64,000 nt of DNA from Phycisphaeraceae bacterium. GTDB lineage: Bacteria > Planctomycetota > Phycisphaerae > Phycisphaerales > UBA1924. A program made the position numbers and the translations under genes. The notes below the pieces were generated by a model, which searched no databases, was not told the origin of the DNA, and saw only the letters and a program-made list of their open reading frames with translations. This document shows, piece by piece, positions 16,710 to 26,464 of this stretch. Position 1 is the stretch's first letter; each line of letters opens with the position of its first letter. The DNA is taken from contig JAHBWW010000005.1 of assembly GCA_019636795.1 (NCBI GenBank), positions 1 to 64,000 on the forward strand. The letters are read 5' to 3'.

Positions 16710-19192
16710 GGGGTGCTCCGCGAGAGTGGGGGGTCGATGTCGAGCGTGCGCGTGACGCGTGCGCCAGCGCGTGATGCGATGGCCACGACTGTGAGTGAAC
16801 TGATCGGCATCAGGATTGCAGCGAGTAAGGCGGTGAGATGTCCGGCCATGGCAATCGAGGCCGCGATGAAGTTGTACGTCAGCGATACGCCCATGCAGAT
16901 GAGGATTGTGCGACGTGTGCATGAGGCGAGGTCAATCGCGGCGAGGATGGGGCCGAGCCCGGGGCGCGCGAGGTAGACATCTGCGGCTTCGAGGCTTGCT
17001 TCAGCGCCACCATGCACGGCGATGCCAACATCGGCAGCTGCGAGTGCAGCCGCATCATTTACACCGTCCCCGACCATGACTACGGGGCGTGTGAACTCCT
17101 GAATGTGACGGAGTTTTTCTTCGGGGGAGACGCTGCCGATGGCGTGCTGGTGGTCAATGCCGACAAGGGAGGCGACATACTGCGTGACGTGCTCATCGTC
17201 CCCGGAGAGCATCGACAGGCTCCAGCCGCGAGAGGCAAGTTCGCGGATGGTCGAAGCCGAATCATCGCGCACCCGGTCGGCAAGCACGGCGACGGCCTGC
17301 AAGGTGCCGTCGCGTGCGATGGCAATGGGGGTCTGGCCGCGACGCGCAGCGCTGTCGGCAGCGGCCTCGAGTGTCGTATTGGAATGCAGGCAATGGTTCA
17401 GAACATACGACGGAGAGCCAATGAGAAAAAGCGAGCCATCGATTTCGGCCGCGATGCCAGCACCGGGTGTGTGCTTGATGTTCGAGATCATCATGGTGTC
17501 TGCGGGCGGTGAAACATCAGCCAGCGCGCGCGCAACGGGATGAGACGAAGTTCGCTCGATCGCGGCAACGTGCGGCCTGATCGATGCATTGCCGATCCAA
17601 TCTACAACCTGGAGCGATCCTTCGGTGATGGTGCCGGTTTTATCGAGGATGAGGCAACTGGGGCGGGAGAGTCGCTCGAGCGCATCGCCGCCTTTGATCA
17701 TGATGCCGTGGCGGGCGGCACGACCGATCGCGGCTGTCATGGCCATCGGGGTTGCGAGCCCTAGAGCGCATGGGCAGGTCACGATGAGCAGCGCGATGGC
17801 ATGTTCAACCGCACCGTCCAGACCTTGCGAAGACCAGATCGCGAATGTCAGGGTTGCGAGGAAGAGCACGACGATCGTGAAGACTATCGCGATGCGATTG
17901 GCAAGTGTGACAATCGGTGCCCTGCGTTCGGCTGCGTCTGCGACAAGTCTCATGAGGCGCGCGATGCGAGTTCCATCGCCTGTTGCCAGCGCACGCACAC
18001 GAATCGGGGAGGTGAGGTTGATCGTTCCTGCGGTGACCATGGTCCCTGCCTCGGCCGCGATGGCTCGCGATTCACCGGTCATGAGCGAAGTGTCGATGTC
18101 GGATCGTCCTTCAACGATCTCGCCGTCAACGGCGATGGATTCGTTCGCGCGCACTTCGATCAGGTCACCAATGCGCAGGGCCTGTATCGGAACCGTGCGT
18201 GTGCGATCGACCTCGACGAGATGGGCATTCGAGGGTGTATGCGCGAACAGCAACTCAACATGATCGGCAGCGACGGCCTGCTGACGCATCTGTATAAATC
18301 GCCCGACGAGAAGCAGAAAAACAAGGACCGTGAGTGAATCGAAGAAGATCTCGCCCGTGCCACGCACGGTATTGACAATCCCCCACAAGCCACCGAATGA
18401 CAGCGCGATGGCGATGGGCAGGTCGAGGTGAGGAACGCGCGCCCTGAGCGAGGCAATCGCGCCGCGGTAAAACACGCTTCCAGGCCAGGCGAGAGATACA
18501 CAGGCGATGAGCATGCTCAAGACTCGAAAGACCTGTTCGAAGCGAGGTTCAATGGCGTCGACCTGTCCGCCATACAGCGCGAATGCGAGCAGCATGACAT
18601 TGCCTGCGCAGAAGCCTGCGATGGCGATGCGCGAGAGCATGCGGCGTTGTTCGCGTCGTTGCGATTCTCGCGCGTTGACGCCTCGCGCGGGGTGAGGTTG
18701 ATAGCCAAGACGATTGAGCGTGGAGGCAATGCGTGAGAGATGCACCGCATCGGGTTGCCAGCAGACTTCAAGCTCTTTGCGTCGCAGATTCAGCCGAGCA
18801 TCGAGAACTCCGGGGACAATGTGCGGTAATCGCTCGACAAGCCAGACGCACGCAGCACAATGGACGTTTTCGAGGAGCAACTCGATGCGTCGCGAATCTC
18901 CGATCGTGCGCACATAGACCGCGTGGAAGGCGGAATCGTCAAACTCAGCAAAGGCATGATCCGCAACGTCCGAACGCACTCGGACGTCCGTCGTGGTATC
19001 GCGCAAGCGATAGTAATCGGCCAGGCCGCACGATTGAATCGTCGAAAAGACCGTCTCGCACCCGTGGCAGCAGAACTGATGCTCGAGACCTTCTCGCACA
19101 AGCGAGGGCGACACGGTCAGCCCGCAGTGTGCGCATAGGACTCGCGATGACATTTGACGATCAGGAATGGATCGGATCGCAGCAGTGCTCAT
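16706..19192 (-). CDS. ccoI: P1B-type copper ATPase for cbb3 oxidase assembly (CcoI)
   Basis: An 828-residue copper-transporting P-type ATPase that supplies copper for the oxidase. The N-terminus has a zinc/metal-type cluster CAHCGL...QFCCHGCETVF, then a metal-binding domain with NVHCAACVWLVE. Eight membrane segments frame TGES (actuator), the intramembrane CPC motif in IVTCPCALGLATP, the phosphorylation site DKTGT, the nucleotide-domain HP (SSHPVARAL) and GDGVNDA. This is the CcoI/FixI layout. It overlaps the SafE-like gene upstream and ccoS downstream by four bases each (ATGA). Confidence 0.95.
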   Translation of the reverse strand: MSTAAIRSIPDRQMSSRVLCAHCGLTVSPSLVREGLEHQFCCHGCETVFSTIQSCGLADYYRLRDTTTDVRVRSDVADHAFAEFDDSAFHAVYVRTIGDSRRIELLLENVHCAACVWLVERLPHIVPGVLDARLNLRRKELEVCWQPDAVHLSRIASTLNRLGYQPHPARGVNARESQRREQRRMLSRIAIAGFCAGNVMLLAFALYGGQVDAIEPRFEQVFRVLSMLIACVSLAWPGSVFYRGAIASLRARVPHLDLPIAIALSFGGLWGIVNTVRGTGEIFFDSLTVLVFLLLVGRFIQMRQQAVAADHVELLFAHTPSNAHLVEVDRTRTVPIQALRIGDLIEVRANESIAVDGEIVEGRSDIDTSLMTGESRAIAAEAGTMVTAGTINLTSPIRVRALATGDGTRIARLMRLVADAAERRAPIVTLANRIAIVFTIVVLFLATLTFAIWSSQGLDGAVEHAIALLIVTCPCALGLATPMAMTAAIGRAARHGIMIKGGDALERLSRPSCLILDKTGTITEGSLQVVDWIGNASIRPHVAAIERTSSHPVARALADVSPPADTMMISNIKHTPGAGIAAEIDGSLFLIGSPSYVLNHCLHSNTTLEAAADSAARRGQTPIAIARDGTLQAVAVLADRVRDDSASTIRELASRGWSLSMLSGDDEHVTQYVASLVGIDHQHAIGSVSPEEKLRHIQEFTRPVVMVGDGVNDAAALAAADVGIAVHGGAEASLEAADVYLARPGLGPILAAIDLASCTRRTILICMGVSLTYNFIAASIAMAGHLTALLAAILMPISSLTVVAIASRAGARVTRTLDIDPPLSRSTP

Positions 19193-19989
19193 GGTTCAGC
19201 AGCTCCGCGTTCATGCCATGGGTCACGCTGATCTTCGGATTCGATCGCTCGTGCCGACTTATGCAACGCAGTTGGAATAGAGCGAGCAAGGGATTCGCGC
19301 GTCATCACCGGGAGTTGAAGGCGGCCAAAGATCGTTGCGACTCCGACCACGACGATGACCAGTGACGCGACAAGGGGCACATGCTTGCGAAACGGTCCCG
19401 AAAGAAATCGCAACGACGCGCCGAGCGAAACCATCACGGGCAGGGTCCCGACCCAGAAAATAGCCATCGTGACCAGGCCCCAAAAGGGACTCGCCGTGCC
19501 CGCTGCGGTGATTGCAAAGGCATAGAGCCACCCACATGGAAGGAGCGTGGTCAGCAGACCGACCACAAGTGCGCGTTGGGCGGGCTCAAGATCGAATGCG
19601 AAGCGATGACCCGCTTGTATGATTCGTTGGAGAATCTTTGGCGGGCGAAGCGATCCGACTGGTTTGTTGAGAACACGGGCGAGCGTGAGCGCGCCAAACG
19701 CAATCATCAGCGTGCCAGCCAGTATTGCCGCTGCCCGCTGCACGCCGAGCATTGTGCCGCCGAATTCCAGCGCCTGACCGAGCGCCCCCGCGACGACTCC
19801 GAGCAGCGAATAGGTCACGAGTCGACCCGCATGGTACGCAGCATGGATTGAAACGTGTCCACGTTTGGAGACCTGATCGTGTGTTGAAGTGGCAAACAAC
19901 AGAAACGGGCCGCACATTCCGGCGCAGTGCAGGCTACCGAGCAGACTCGCGAGAAAGACTGCCATGATGAGTGCGAACACTTCAGTCAC
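19189..19989 (-). CDS. SafE/TauE-like membrane protein in cco operon
   Basis: About 266 residues with six or more membrane segments, of the sulfite exporter TauE/SafE-like group often found inside cbb3 clusters between ccoH and ccoI. The N-terminal LGSLHCAGMCGPF, with two Cys that could bind metal, is typical, as is LLPCGWLYAF in the middle. Its role is thought to be in oxidase maturation or copper handling, but this is not settled. The start is unclear: a GTG at 19989 overlaps the ccoH stop, an ATG at 19962 starts immediately before the first membrane segment, and the frame is open up to 20049. The stop overlaps the ccoI start. Confidence 0.8.
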   Translation of the reverse strand: MTEVFALIMAVFLASLLGSLHCAGMCGPFLLFATSTHDQVSKRGHVSIHAAYHAGRLVTYSLLGVVAGALGQALEFGGTMLGVQRAAAILAGTLMIAFGALTLARVLNKPVGSLRPPKILQRIIQAGHRFAFDLEPAQRALVVGLLTTLLPCGWLYAFAITAAGTASPFWGLVTMAIFWVGTLPVMVSLGASLRFLSGPFRKHVPLVASLVIVVVGVATIFGRLQLPVMTRESLARSIPTALHKSARAIESEDQRDPWHERGAAEP

Positions 19990-20500
19990 GAGTAGCTCTT
20001 GAATATTCGACGGTGGTCGACGTGGTGTATTGCTGCTGATTGAAAACAAAGCTCAGTTGAACTTCCCAAATCCCCTCACGCTGCAGCGGCACTTCGGAGG
20101 CAAATGTCCCGCTCGTGGCACTGGTCATGATCAGAGGCACTCGCTCGCTGGCGCGGGCGTGGTGGAACATGAATCCTTCGATCACCGATGGCACCACAGG
20201 TTCTCCATCAGCATTCATCAGCGTCATGGAGACTGATTCCGGGCCAAGCAACTTTGATGGCGGCATGATGCTGATTGAAAGTTTGATCCCGTCGCTTATC
20301 GGATCACGAAAGGTAGCGCGTGTCCAATCCCATGCGAGCCCTTTCTCGTAGTAGTTCGGCTCGACAGAGTGCGAAGGATCGCGTGTCGCAACGAGCACCA
20401 CGAGCGTGAGCATTGTGGCCTGTCCGCCGAGGAGCAACACGACGAGTGCGGGCCAGATAAGACCGCGAGAGGGACGTACGGGAGCGATCGATTCGGTCAT
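19982..20500 (-). CDS. ccoH: cbb3 oxidase assembly protein CcoH/FixH
   Basis: A 172-residue protein with one N-terminal membrane segment (about residues 14-38) and a periplasmic beta domain. The segment EPNYYEKGLAWD directly after the membrane span is the FixH family mark. FixH acts in cbb3 oxidase assembly with CcoG and CcoI. The start overlaps the ccoG stop by four bases and the end overlaps the SafE-like gene, so translation is coupled through this part of the operon. Confidence 0.9.
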   Translation of the reverse strand: MTESIAPVRPSRGLIWPALVVLLLGGQATMLTLVVLVATRDPSHSVEPNYYEKGLAWDWTRATFRDPISDGIKLSISIMPPSKLLGPESVSMTLMNADGEPVVPSVIEGFMFHHARASERVPLIMTSATSGTFASEVPLQREGIWEVQLSFVFNQQQYTTSTTVEYSRATRD

Positions 20501-21903
20501 GGGCGTGCCTCTTTCATGATCGGGCCGTGCAGAGTGAATGTTCGGATCGTTTTGAATCCGTCTGATCCGACGACGCGAACCTGAATTGTTCGTGGGGATG
20601 ATGTGAAGAATGAAGGCTCAGCGATGATGCGCACCTGAAGCGACTCCATCACGTTCGGAAGGATCTCGATTTCGATCGGGACTGAACTCAATGAAACGCC
20701 TGGCGCATCGATCACGTCCGCGGAGTATGTCACACTCTTGCGTGTGCGGTTGGTAATGCGGATGCGAGCCTGATTGACAACGGACCCATCATCAAGCACG
20801 CTGAACAGCGCACCTCCACGATGGCGCACAACGCCCACATCGGCTTCGTCCTTTGATGAAAGCACAAGTATGAATGCGCCGAGAAGGACTGCCAGCAACA
20901 TCGGATACAGGATGATGCGTGGGCGAATGAATCGGCGAGTGTTGGATTCAAGACCGTCCTGCGAAGAGTATCGAATGAGACCCCGGGGCTTACCGATTTT
21001 GTCCATCACCGCATCACAAGCGTCGATGCACTGGGCGCAGTGGATGCACTCGAGCTGAAGTCCATCGCGGATATCGATACCTGTTGGGCAGGTCTGAACG
21101 CACAACGTACAATCGATGCAGTCGCCGAGCGACTGATCGAGCACTTTGAGCGAGACATCGTTTGCCGGCTTGCGTCGTTTCAGTTTGCCGCGAGGCTCTC
21201 CGCGTTTGCGGTCGTAGCCGACGATAAGCGATGCCCGGTCGAGCATGACAGATTGAAATCGGCCGTAGGGGCAGGCGACAATGCACAGCTGCTCGCGAAA
21301 AAAGCCGAAATCAAAGAGCATCAGGCCTGTAACAGCGACGACGACAAGAAACGCGATCGGATGTTCGAGTGGCGAGTGGAAGATCCAGAGTCGCAGATTG
21401 GCGACGCCGACGAAGTAACTCAGAAAAGTATGAGCCAGAATCGCCGAGAGTGTCACATAGATCAAGGCCTTGAGTACCACTCGCATTCCCTTGGCCTTGC
21501 TGGTCATCCGATCGAGGAGTTTCTCGATCGGGCGATAGACAAACTCGAGGTACACAGTCTGCGGACACGCCCATCCACACCAGACGCGCCCGACGATCGC
21601 TGTGAGCATGAAGATCGTCACGAACACGATCATCATGAACAATGAGAGCAGCAGCGTGTCCGTTGCGAACAGGGTCTTGCCGAAGAACGTGAACTCGCGA
21701 TGAATGATGTCGAGCAGAATTGCGGGCTTGTCGTTGATCGAGATGAATGGCAAGGCAGTGAATATGGCAATCAGGGAGTAGGCGACAACGCGGCGCAAGT
21801 GCCAGAACCGACCATGCGAAGTTCTGGGCTTGAGCCATCGCCTCGACCCATCCTGATTCAGCGTCGAGAGAACTCGTTCCTCGGGCTGAAGCAGTGTCTC
21901 CAT
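20497..21903 (-). CDS. ccoG: cbb3 oxidase accessory ferredoxin CcoG
   Basis: A 468-residue polyferredoxin-like membrane protein (CcoG/FixG/RdxA). It has membrane segments in the first half with RVWCGWACPQTVYLEF, CIVACPYGRFQ, then two 4Fe-4S ferredoxin motifs (CIDCTLCVQTCPTGIDIR and CIHCAQCIDACDAVMDKIG) and a C-terminal periplasmic immunoglobulin-like domain. It is implicated in reducing copper for oxidase assembly. The ATG at 21903 is preferred: the frame extends to a TTG at 21975 that overlaps the ccoP stop, but the family N-terminus begins near METLLQPEERVLST. Confidence 0.92.
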   Translation of the reverse strand: METLLQPEERVLSTLNQDGSRRWLKPRTSHGRFWHLRRVVAYSLIAIFTALPFISINDKPAILLDIIHREFTFFGKTLFATDTLLLSLFMMIVFVTIFMLTAIVGRVWCGWACPQTVYLEFVYRPIEKLLDRMTSKAKGMRVVLKALIYVTLSAILAHTFLSYFVGVANLRLWIFHSPLEHPIAFLVVVAVTGLMLFDFGFFREQLCIVACPYGRFQSVMLDRASLIVGYDRKRGEPRGKLKRRKPANDVSLKVLDQSLGDCIDCTLCVQTCPTGIDIRDGLQLECIHCAQCIDACDAVMDKIGKPRGLIRYSSQDGLESNTRRFIRPRIILYPMLLAVLLGAFILVLSSKDEADVGVVRHRGGALFSVLDDGSVVNQARIRITNRTRKSVTYSADVIDAPGVSLSSVPIEIEILPNVMESLQVRIIAEPSFFTSSPRTIQVRVVGSDGFKTIRTFTLHGPIMKEARP

Positions 21904-21971
21904 GTCAACCGTGCCTTTCTGAACTCCGTTGGCGACCAGCAGGCGCCCGGCGGGGCCAAAGCAAGTATGAA

Positions 21972-22583
21972 TCAATCAGGTGTCTTGGCGCGTTGTACTT
22001 CAGGCCATGAGTCAATCAAATCGCCCTCAGGTTGCCTGCCGGGAATGTTGGCTCCGCGCATGGTTGCGACATATGCGCTGACGACTTCGATCTGACCGGC
22101 ATTCAGCAAGGACTTCTGTGGCGGCATGAGGCCGTTGGCAGCACCGTCGGTGACAACTGTAACAAAATCAGTCAAGGTTCGTACGTTCTTGTAGTAATCA
22201 TCGGTCATGTTGGGACCGACGAGTCCCTCGCCGCTCACGCCGTGGCACAGTGCACAGCGTGTCGAGTAGATCGCCTTGCCCGCGTCGAGCCACTTTTCAT
22301 CGGTCATGAGCATGAGCATTTTGTCGTTGTCAAGGGGAATGCTCGCGAGCGACCCGAAGCGTTTCTGCATTTCCCGTTGCGATCGCTCTGCAATGGCCTG
22401 CTGGGGCGAGAGAACAAATGGCGAAAAGTGATATATCGGAAAGTACAGCAAACTGAACACGATCGTGCCGAAAAAAATCAGATGCCACCAACCTGGGGTC
22501 GGATTGTCGTATTCCGTGATCCCGTCATAGACATGATCAGTCAGGACACTTTCAGTGGGCGTTGAGAGGTTCTCTTGAGCCAT
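21972..22583 (-). CDS. ccoP: cbb3 oxidase cytochrome c subunit CcoP
   Basis: A 203-residue protein: N-terminal soluble part, WWHLIFFGTIVFSLLYF membrane anchor, then one c-type heme domain with CALCHG (heme attachment) and NGLMPP carrying the distal Met. Classical CcoP has two heme domains and about 290-310 residues; this form has only one CxxCH, a shorter version known in some phyla. The conserved DGITEYDNPTPGWW segment precedes the membrane anchor. It lies 3 bp after ccoQ and is the fourth subunit component of the operon. Confidence 0.9.
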   Translation of the reverse strand: MAQENLSTPTESVLTDHVYDGITEYDNPTPGWWHLIFFGTIVFSLLYFPIYHFSPFVLSPQQAIAERSQREMQKRFGSLASIPLDNDKMLMLMTDEKWLDAGKAIYSTRCALCHGVSGEGLVGPNMTDDYYKNVRTLTDFVTVVTDGAANGLMPPQKSLLNAGQIEVVSAYVATMRGANIPGRQPEGDLIDSWPEVQRAKTPD

Positions 22584-22586
22584 GGG

Positions 22587-22769
22587 TCACGCTCCTTTGG
22601 ATTTCTCTGTGGGGTCTTCGAGCAATGGCACCTGAGCCGCCTCAGCCATTGCCGACCGCGAAGAGCACAAGGCTCGAATGGCCACCGCGACAAACGCGAT
22701 CAGAAAGAGCGCCATTCCGATTGTCGGAAAAATATCGAGTTTCAACCCCGACATCACGTCAGTCAGCAT
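22587..22769 (-). CDS. ccoQ: Small cbb3 oxidase subunit CcoQ
   Basis: A 60-residue single-span membrane protein ([20 protein letters not shown], then a hydrophobic run ending in IRALC), with a short Ala/Pro/Glu tail. Size and place between ccoNO and ccoP mark it as CcoQ, which stabilises the oxidase complex. The start overlaps the ccoNO stop by 11 bp. Sequence conservation in CcoQ is low, so the call rests mainly on position. Confidence 0.75.
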   Translation of the reverse strand: MLTDVMSGLKLDIFPTIGMALFLIAFVAVAIRALCSSRSAMAEAAQVPLLEDPTEKSKGA

Positions 22770-25053
22770 TGTTCATCCCTCCACTTTCAGGCAGAGGCTT
22801 GTAGATGTCTGTGCCAAGCCGCTTCATGTAGGCAATGAGCGCGATGACGGCTTGATCGCGAATATCCGCAGCTGGGGGGCCTCCAGCGTCTTCGATTTCC
22901 TGGGCGATCTCTGCCGCCTGCGCCCGTGCGAGTTCGGCGGCGCGACCCTCGAGCACAGCCTGACCGTATGGAACACCAAGCATGGCCATGGTCCGTACTC
23001 GCGACTGAATCTGCTCATAGTTCAACTGATCTGTGAAGAGCCACGGATAGGCCGGCATGACAGAACGGTCGTTGACCTGACGTGGATCAAGGAAGTGCTG
23101 GTAATGCCAAAGTGCGTTGGGATTGCTTTGACCCTCGCGTGCAAGGTCCGGCCCAATGCGACGGCTGCCCCATTGGAACGGATGGTCATAAACAAACTCG
23201 CCCGCCTTCGAGTATTCACCGTAGCGTTTTACTTCTGCAAAGATCGGCCTGATCATCTGCGAGTGACAGTTGTAGCATCCCTCGGCTATATAGATGTCTC
23301 GCCCCGCCAGTTCGAGCGGGGAGTACGGCTCGACCGTGGCAATGCTCGGCACATTGGCGCGAATCAGAAACATCGGCACAGCCTCGACGATGCCGCCAAG
23401 CGCCACAGCAATCAACACCCACACCATGAACTTGATCGGCCTTCCTTCGAGTTTGCGGTGCCATCGTGCCTGTAGAAACTTGTCCCCAGCGTGACCAAGG
23501 TTGGTATTCGCGTGCAGACGCGATTCGGACGCGGGATATTGATCGTTGCCTCGATGGCGCACGAGCGCTGGCGCCGAGTGTACCACCTCGACGTACGACT
23601 TAGGCCGGTTCGCCCAGGTCATGATGAAGTTGATCAGCAGGAGAACAGTTCCGCCCAGGAACATCAGGCCACCGAGCGCGCGAATCCAGTACAGCGGCAT
23701 GAGCACGACCACCGTTTCGACGAAGTCCGGAAAGGCGAGATTGCCTTGCGCGTCGAACGCCCGCCACATCAGGCCCTGTGCGACGCCTGCGCCGTACATC
23801 GAGAGTATGTACAACAGGATGCCGATGGTTCCGATCCAGAAGTGCATGTTGGCGAGGCTTTTGCTCCAGAGTTCGGTCTGGAACAGCCTTGGCAGGAGCC
23901 AGTAAATCATGCCGAATGTCATGAATCCATTCCACCCAAGCGCGCCGGCATGCACATGGGCGATGGTCCAGTCGGTGTAATGGCTCAACGCATTGACGGA
24001 CTTCACACTCAGAAGCGGTCCTTCAAACGTCGCCATGCCGTAGAACGTGATCCCTACGACGAAGAACTTGAGGACCGGGTCTTTCGTGACCTTGTGCCAT
24101 GCTCCGCGCAGCGTCAGCAGACCATTGATCATCCCGCCCCACGATGGCATCCAGAGCATGACACTGAACAGCATGCCCAGCGTGCTCGCCCAAGCTGCCA
24201 GTGCGGTGTAGTGCAGATGGTGCGGGCCTGCCCAGATATAAATGAAGACCAGCGACCAGAAGTGGATGATCGACAGGCGGTAACTGAAGACCGGTCTCTC
24301 GGCAGCCTTCGGGAGAAAGTAGTACATCAGACCAAGAAATGGAGTCGTCAGGAAAAAGGCAACCGCGTTGTGCCCGTACCACCACTGAACCAGAGCATCC
24401 TGGACCCCCGCGTAGACAGAGTAACTCTTGAAGAGACCGGCGGGGATCGCAAGACTGTTGAACACATGCAGCATCGCAACCGTGACGATCGTGGCGATGT
24501 AGAACCACAGCGCGACGTACATGTGCTTCTCGCGGCGGCGGATCAGCGTGCCGAAAAAGTTCACACCAAAGAACCCCACCCAGACCACCGCAATCGCGAT
24601 GTCGATCGGCCACTCGAGCTCGGCGTACTCCTTGCCTTGCGTAAACCCGAGCGGAAGCGTCACCGCAGCTGCCAGGATAATGGCCTGCCAGCCCCAGAAG
24701 TGCAGACTGCTCAATGTGTCGCTGAACATGCGCGCCTTGCACAGACGTTGTGTCGAGTAGTAAATCGCGGCGAAGATTGCGTTGCCTGCAAACGCAAATA
24801 TGGCGGCATTCGTGTGCAAGGGCCTCAGACGTCCGAACGATGTGAAGGACAACCCCAGGTTCAATGCCGGGAATGCCAACTGGAGCGCGATCACCACGCC
24901 CACAAGCATGGCGACGACTCCCCAGATGACTGTTGCCAAAGCAAACTTTCTCACGATCGCGTCGTCGTAGACGAACTGTTCGATCGGGCCGATTGGGGCG
25001 TGAGTGGAAGCGGAATCGATCGGCAACGGCTCAATAGGTGAGTCAGTGGTCAT
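22759..25053 (-). CDS. ccoNO: Fused cbb3 cytochrome oxidase subunits CcoN-CcoO
   Basis: A 764-residue fusion of the catalytic and mono-heme subunits of the high-affinity terminal oxidase. The N-terminal part (to about residue 490) is CcoN with twelve or so membrane segments and the heme/copper ligands in [31 protein letters not shown] and [13 protein letters not shown] membrane segment near residue 555 begins the CcoO part, with the c-heme site [12 protein letters not shown] and a distal Met region VMPAYPWLF. In most proteobacteria these are separate genes; fusions occur in other phyla. The gene opens the operon and is divergent from the Rrf2 regulator. The ATG at 25053 is clear. Confidence 0.95.
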   Translation of the reverse strand: MTTDSPIEPLPIDSASTHAPIGPIEQFVYDDAIVRKFALATVIWGVVAMLVGVVIALQLAFPALNLGLSFTSFGRLRPLHTNAAIFAFAGNAIFAAIYYSTQRLCKARMFSDTLSSLHFWGWQAIILAAAVTLPLGFTQGKEYAELEWPIDIAIAVVWVGFFGVNFFGTLIRRREKHMYVALWFYIATIVTVAMLHVFNSLAIPAGLFKSYSVYAGVQDALVQWWYGHNAVAFFLTTPFLGLMYYFLPKAAERPVFSYRLSIIHFWSLVFIYIWAGPHHLHYTALAAWASTLGMLFSVMLWMPSWGGMINGLLTLRGAWHKVTKDPVLKFFVVGITFYGMATFEGPLLSVKSVNALSHYTDWTIAHVHAGALGWNGFMTFGMIYWLLPRLFQTELWSKSLANMHFWIGTIGILLYILSMYGAGVAQGLMWRAFDAQGNLAFPDFVETVVVLMPLYWIRALGGLMFLGGTVLLLINFIMTWANRPKSYVEVVHSAPALVRHRGNDQYPASESRLHANTNLGHAGDKFLQARWHRKLEGRPIKFMVWVLIAVALGGIVEAVPMFLIRANVPSIATVEPYSPLELAGRDIYIAEGCYNCHSQMIRPIFAEVKRYGEYSKAGEFVYDHPFQWGSRRIGPDLAREGQSNPNALWHYQHFLDPRQVNDRSVMPAYPWLFTDQLNYEQIQSRVRTMAMLGVPYGQAVLEGRAAELARAQAAEIAQEIEDAGGPPAADIRDQAVIALIAYMKRLGTDIYKPLPESGGMNNAD

Positions 25054-25140
25054 CTGATCAGTTCCTTGACTGGCATAAGTGGTTTCAGGATGCGGGTGGT
25101 TGAGAGCCGAGGCAGCGAGTTACCAGCAGATAAGATGATA

Positions 25141-25148
25141 AGTATATC
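25141..25148 (-). promoter_or_regulatory. Inverted GATATACT copy near ccoNO start
   Basis: On the plus strand the sequence reads AGTATATC, the reverse complement of the GATATACT pair at 25251-25266. It lies about 88 bp upstream of the ccoNO ATG. On the minus strand its TATACT resembles a -10 box. It may be a binding site for the divergent Rrf2 regulator; this is inferred from the repeat alone. Confidence 0.4.
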
Positions 25149-25224
25149 TCCAATACAACTGCTCCCGGGCTTTTGGAGCACCAAAAAGCTCGAATTCAGT
25201 CGAAGTGAGTAAAAATCCCTATTA

Positions 25225-25266
25225 TTGACGCGACTGCAACCGCGAAAGGTGATATACTGATATACT
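25225..25266 (+). promoter_or_regulatory. Candidate rrf2 promoter with tandem GATATACT operator
   Basis: A perfect tandem pair GATATACTGATATACT (25251-25266) gives two extended -10 elements (TGATATACT at 25250 and 25258). TTGACG at 25225-25230 looks like a -35 but its spacing to the first -10 is 22 bp, longer than ideal. The ATG of the Rrf2 gene is at 25290. A repeated motif overlying the -10 suggests autoregulation. Confidence 0.5.
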
Positions 25267-25289
25267 TCTCTGGTAATCGAATCACCACA

Positions 25290-25706
25290 ATGCTGAGCCA
25301 AGCCGCCGGATATGCCGCGACAGCGCTGGGGTACATTGAGACCATGGGTGGAAAGCCTGTCCTTGTGAAGGACATTGCCCATGCGTGCCAGATTCCCGCT
25401 CCGTATCTCTCCAAAATCATCCACACTCTGGGCCGTCATGGGATTGTCATTACGCAGCGCGGCGTAGGAGGCGGAGTTGTCCTTGCCCGCCCCGCGAGCG
25501 AGATCTCGCTGTTGCGTCTTTGCGAAGCGCTGGGCGATCACGCTGTCGTACCACGGTGCATGCTTGGCACAGCCGAATGTTCGGAAGAACGCGCATGTCC
25601 CGCCCACGACTTCTGGCGCGCTCAGCGGGGACGCATGGTGGAGTTTCTCGCAAACACCTTTGTTTCCGACATCGCCGCGTTCCAGTCGCGCAATGAGCAA
25701 GGCTGA
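25290..25706 (+). CDS. Rrf2-family regulator with probable Fe-S cluster
   Basis: A 138-residue winged-helix regulator. The DNA-binding half includes PVLVKDIAHACQIPAPYLSKII (trimmed here to PAPYLSKIIHTLGRHGIV as the key part) and the wing QRGVGGGVVLARP. The effector half has three Cys in a Cx6Cx5C array (RCMLGTAECSEERACP), as in Fe-S members such as NsrR, IscR and RsrR. The gene is divergent from the cbb3 operon with shared repeats between them, so control of the oxidase by redox, oxygen or NO is likely but inferred. The ATG at 25290 gives the normal Rrf2 N-terminus (MLSQAAGYAATAL). Confidence 0.88.
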   Translation: MLSQAAGYAATALGYIETMGGKPVLVKDIAHACQIPAPYLSKIIHTLGRHGIVITQRGVGGGVVLARPASEISLLRLCEALGDHAVVPRCMLGTAECSEERACPAHDFWRAQRGRMVEFLANTFVSDIAAFQSRNEQG

Positions 25707-25829
25707 GTTCGCAGGGCTCGCCATGCTGAACAAACTCCGGCATTCCGCAGGGCAGCACCGTCACGCGTGATCACGCTGCACTAGCATTGACAGCACATGT
25801 CCTGTCTGGGGCGGCAAGGGAGATCTGTG

Positions 25830-26447
25830 ATGAATGCACGAGTTCTCATCGTCGGGGCGATTCTGCTGGTTGGTGTTGTAGTGGCTGCCGATCACAGCTT
25901 GGCCAAGTCACACATCGCCAAAGCAGAATCACAGTCAGCCGAATTCACGGTCGATCCGTCGCATTCCGTGATCCTGTTCAAGATCCGACACTTCGGCGTG
26001 ACCAATTTCTACGGGCGTGTCAATAATCCTACGGGCAAGTTTCTGCTCGTCGACGAACCCGGCGCGAGCTTTGTCGAAATCGAAGTGCAGACCAAGTTCA
26101 TCGATGGTGGCAACGACGCGCGCAACAAGTTCCTGGCAGGACCCGACTTCTTCAACCCTCGCGAGCATCCGACCGCAACGTTCAAGAGCCGCGAGATCAA
26201 ACGCATCGACGAATCCACCTGGGAAGCGGTCGGCACGTTCAAGATGCGCGGCGTTGATGTGCCCCTCACGGTGCAGTTGCGACAGTACGCCGAGGTCTCG
26301 ACGAGCCGCTTTGGCTATCGCGCGGGGTTTGAAGCCACATTTGTCGTCAGTCGCAGCACATTTGGCATGACCACACATCTTGAAGAAAACATGCTCAGCG
26401 ATGCTGTGGAAATCACGGTCTCGGTCGCGGGCGCGCGAGCTTCGTGA
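25830..26447 (+). CDS. Secreted YceI-family protein
   Basis: A 205-residue protein with a signal peptide (MNARVLIVGAILLVGVVVA) and a YceI beta-barrel domain that binds isoprenoid-like lipids. Family marks are FTVDPSHSVILFKIRHFGVTN, then NKFLAGPDFFNPREHPTATF and a C-terminal TFGMTTHLEENMLSDAVEI. Exact ligand and role are unknown; YceI proteins are periplasmic. The ATG at 25830 follows an AAGGGAG ribosome site; a longer frame from 25797 lacks one. It is 124 bp downstream of the Rrf2 gene in the same direction and 17 bp before the next gene. Confidence 0.88.
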   Translation: MNARVLIVGAILLVGVVVAADHSLAKSHIAKAESQSAEFTVDPSHSVILFKIRHFGVTNFYGRVNNPTGKFLLVDEPGASFVEIEVQTKFIDGGNDARNKFLAGPDFFNPREHPTATFKSREIKRIDESTWEAVGTFKMRGVDVPLTVQLRQYAEVSTSRFGYRAGFEATFVVSRSTFGMTTHLEENMLSDAVEITVSVAGARAS

Positions 26448-26464
26448 CAGGCGTCTGATCGGTC

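Noticed and set aside
23491-25041. A 516-codon plus-strand frame
   Set aside because: Antisense to ccoNO and rich in Arg, Asp, His and Gln with no family likeness.
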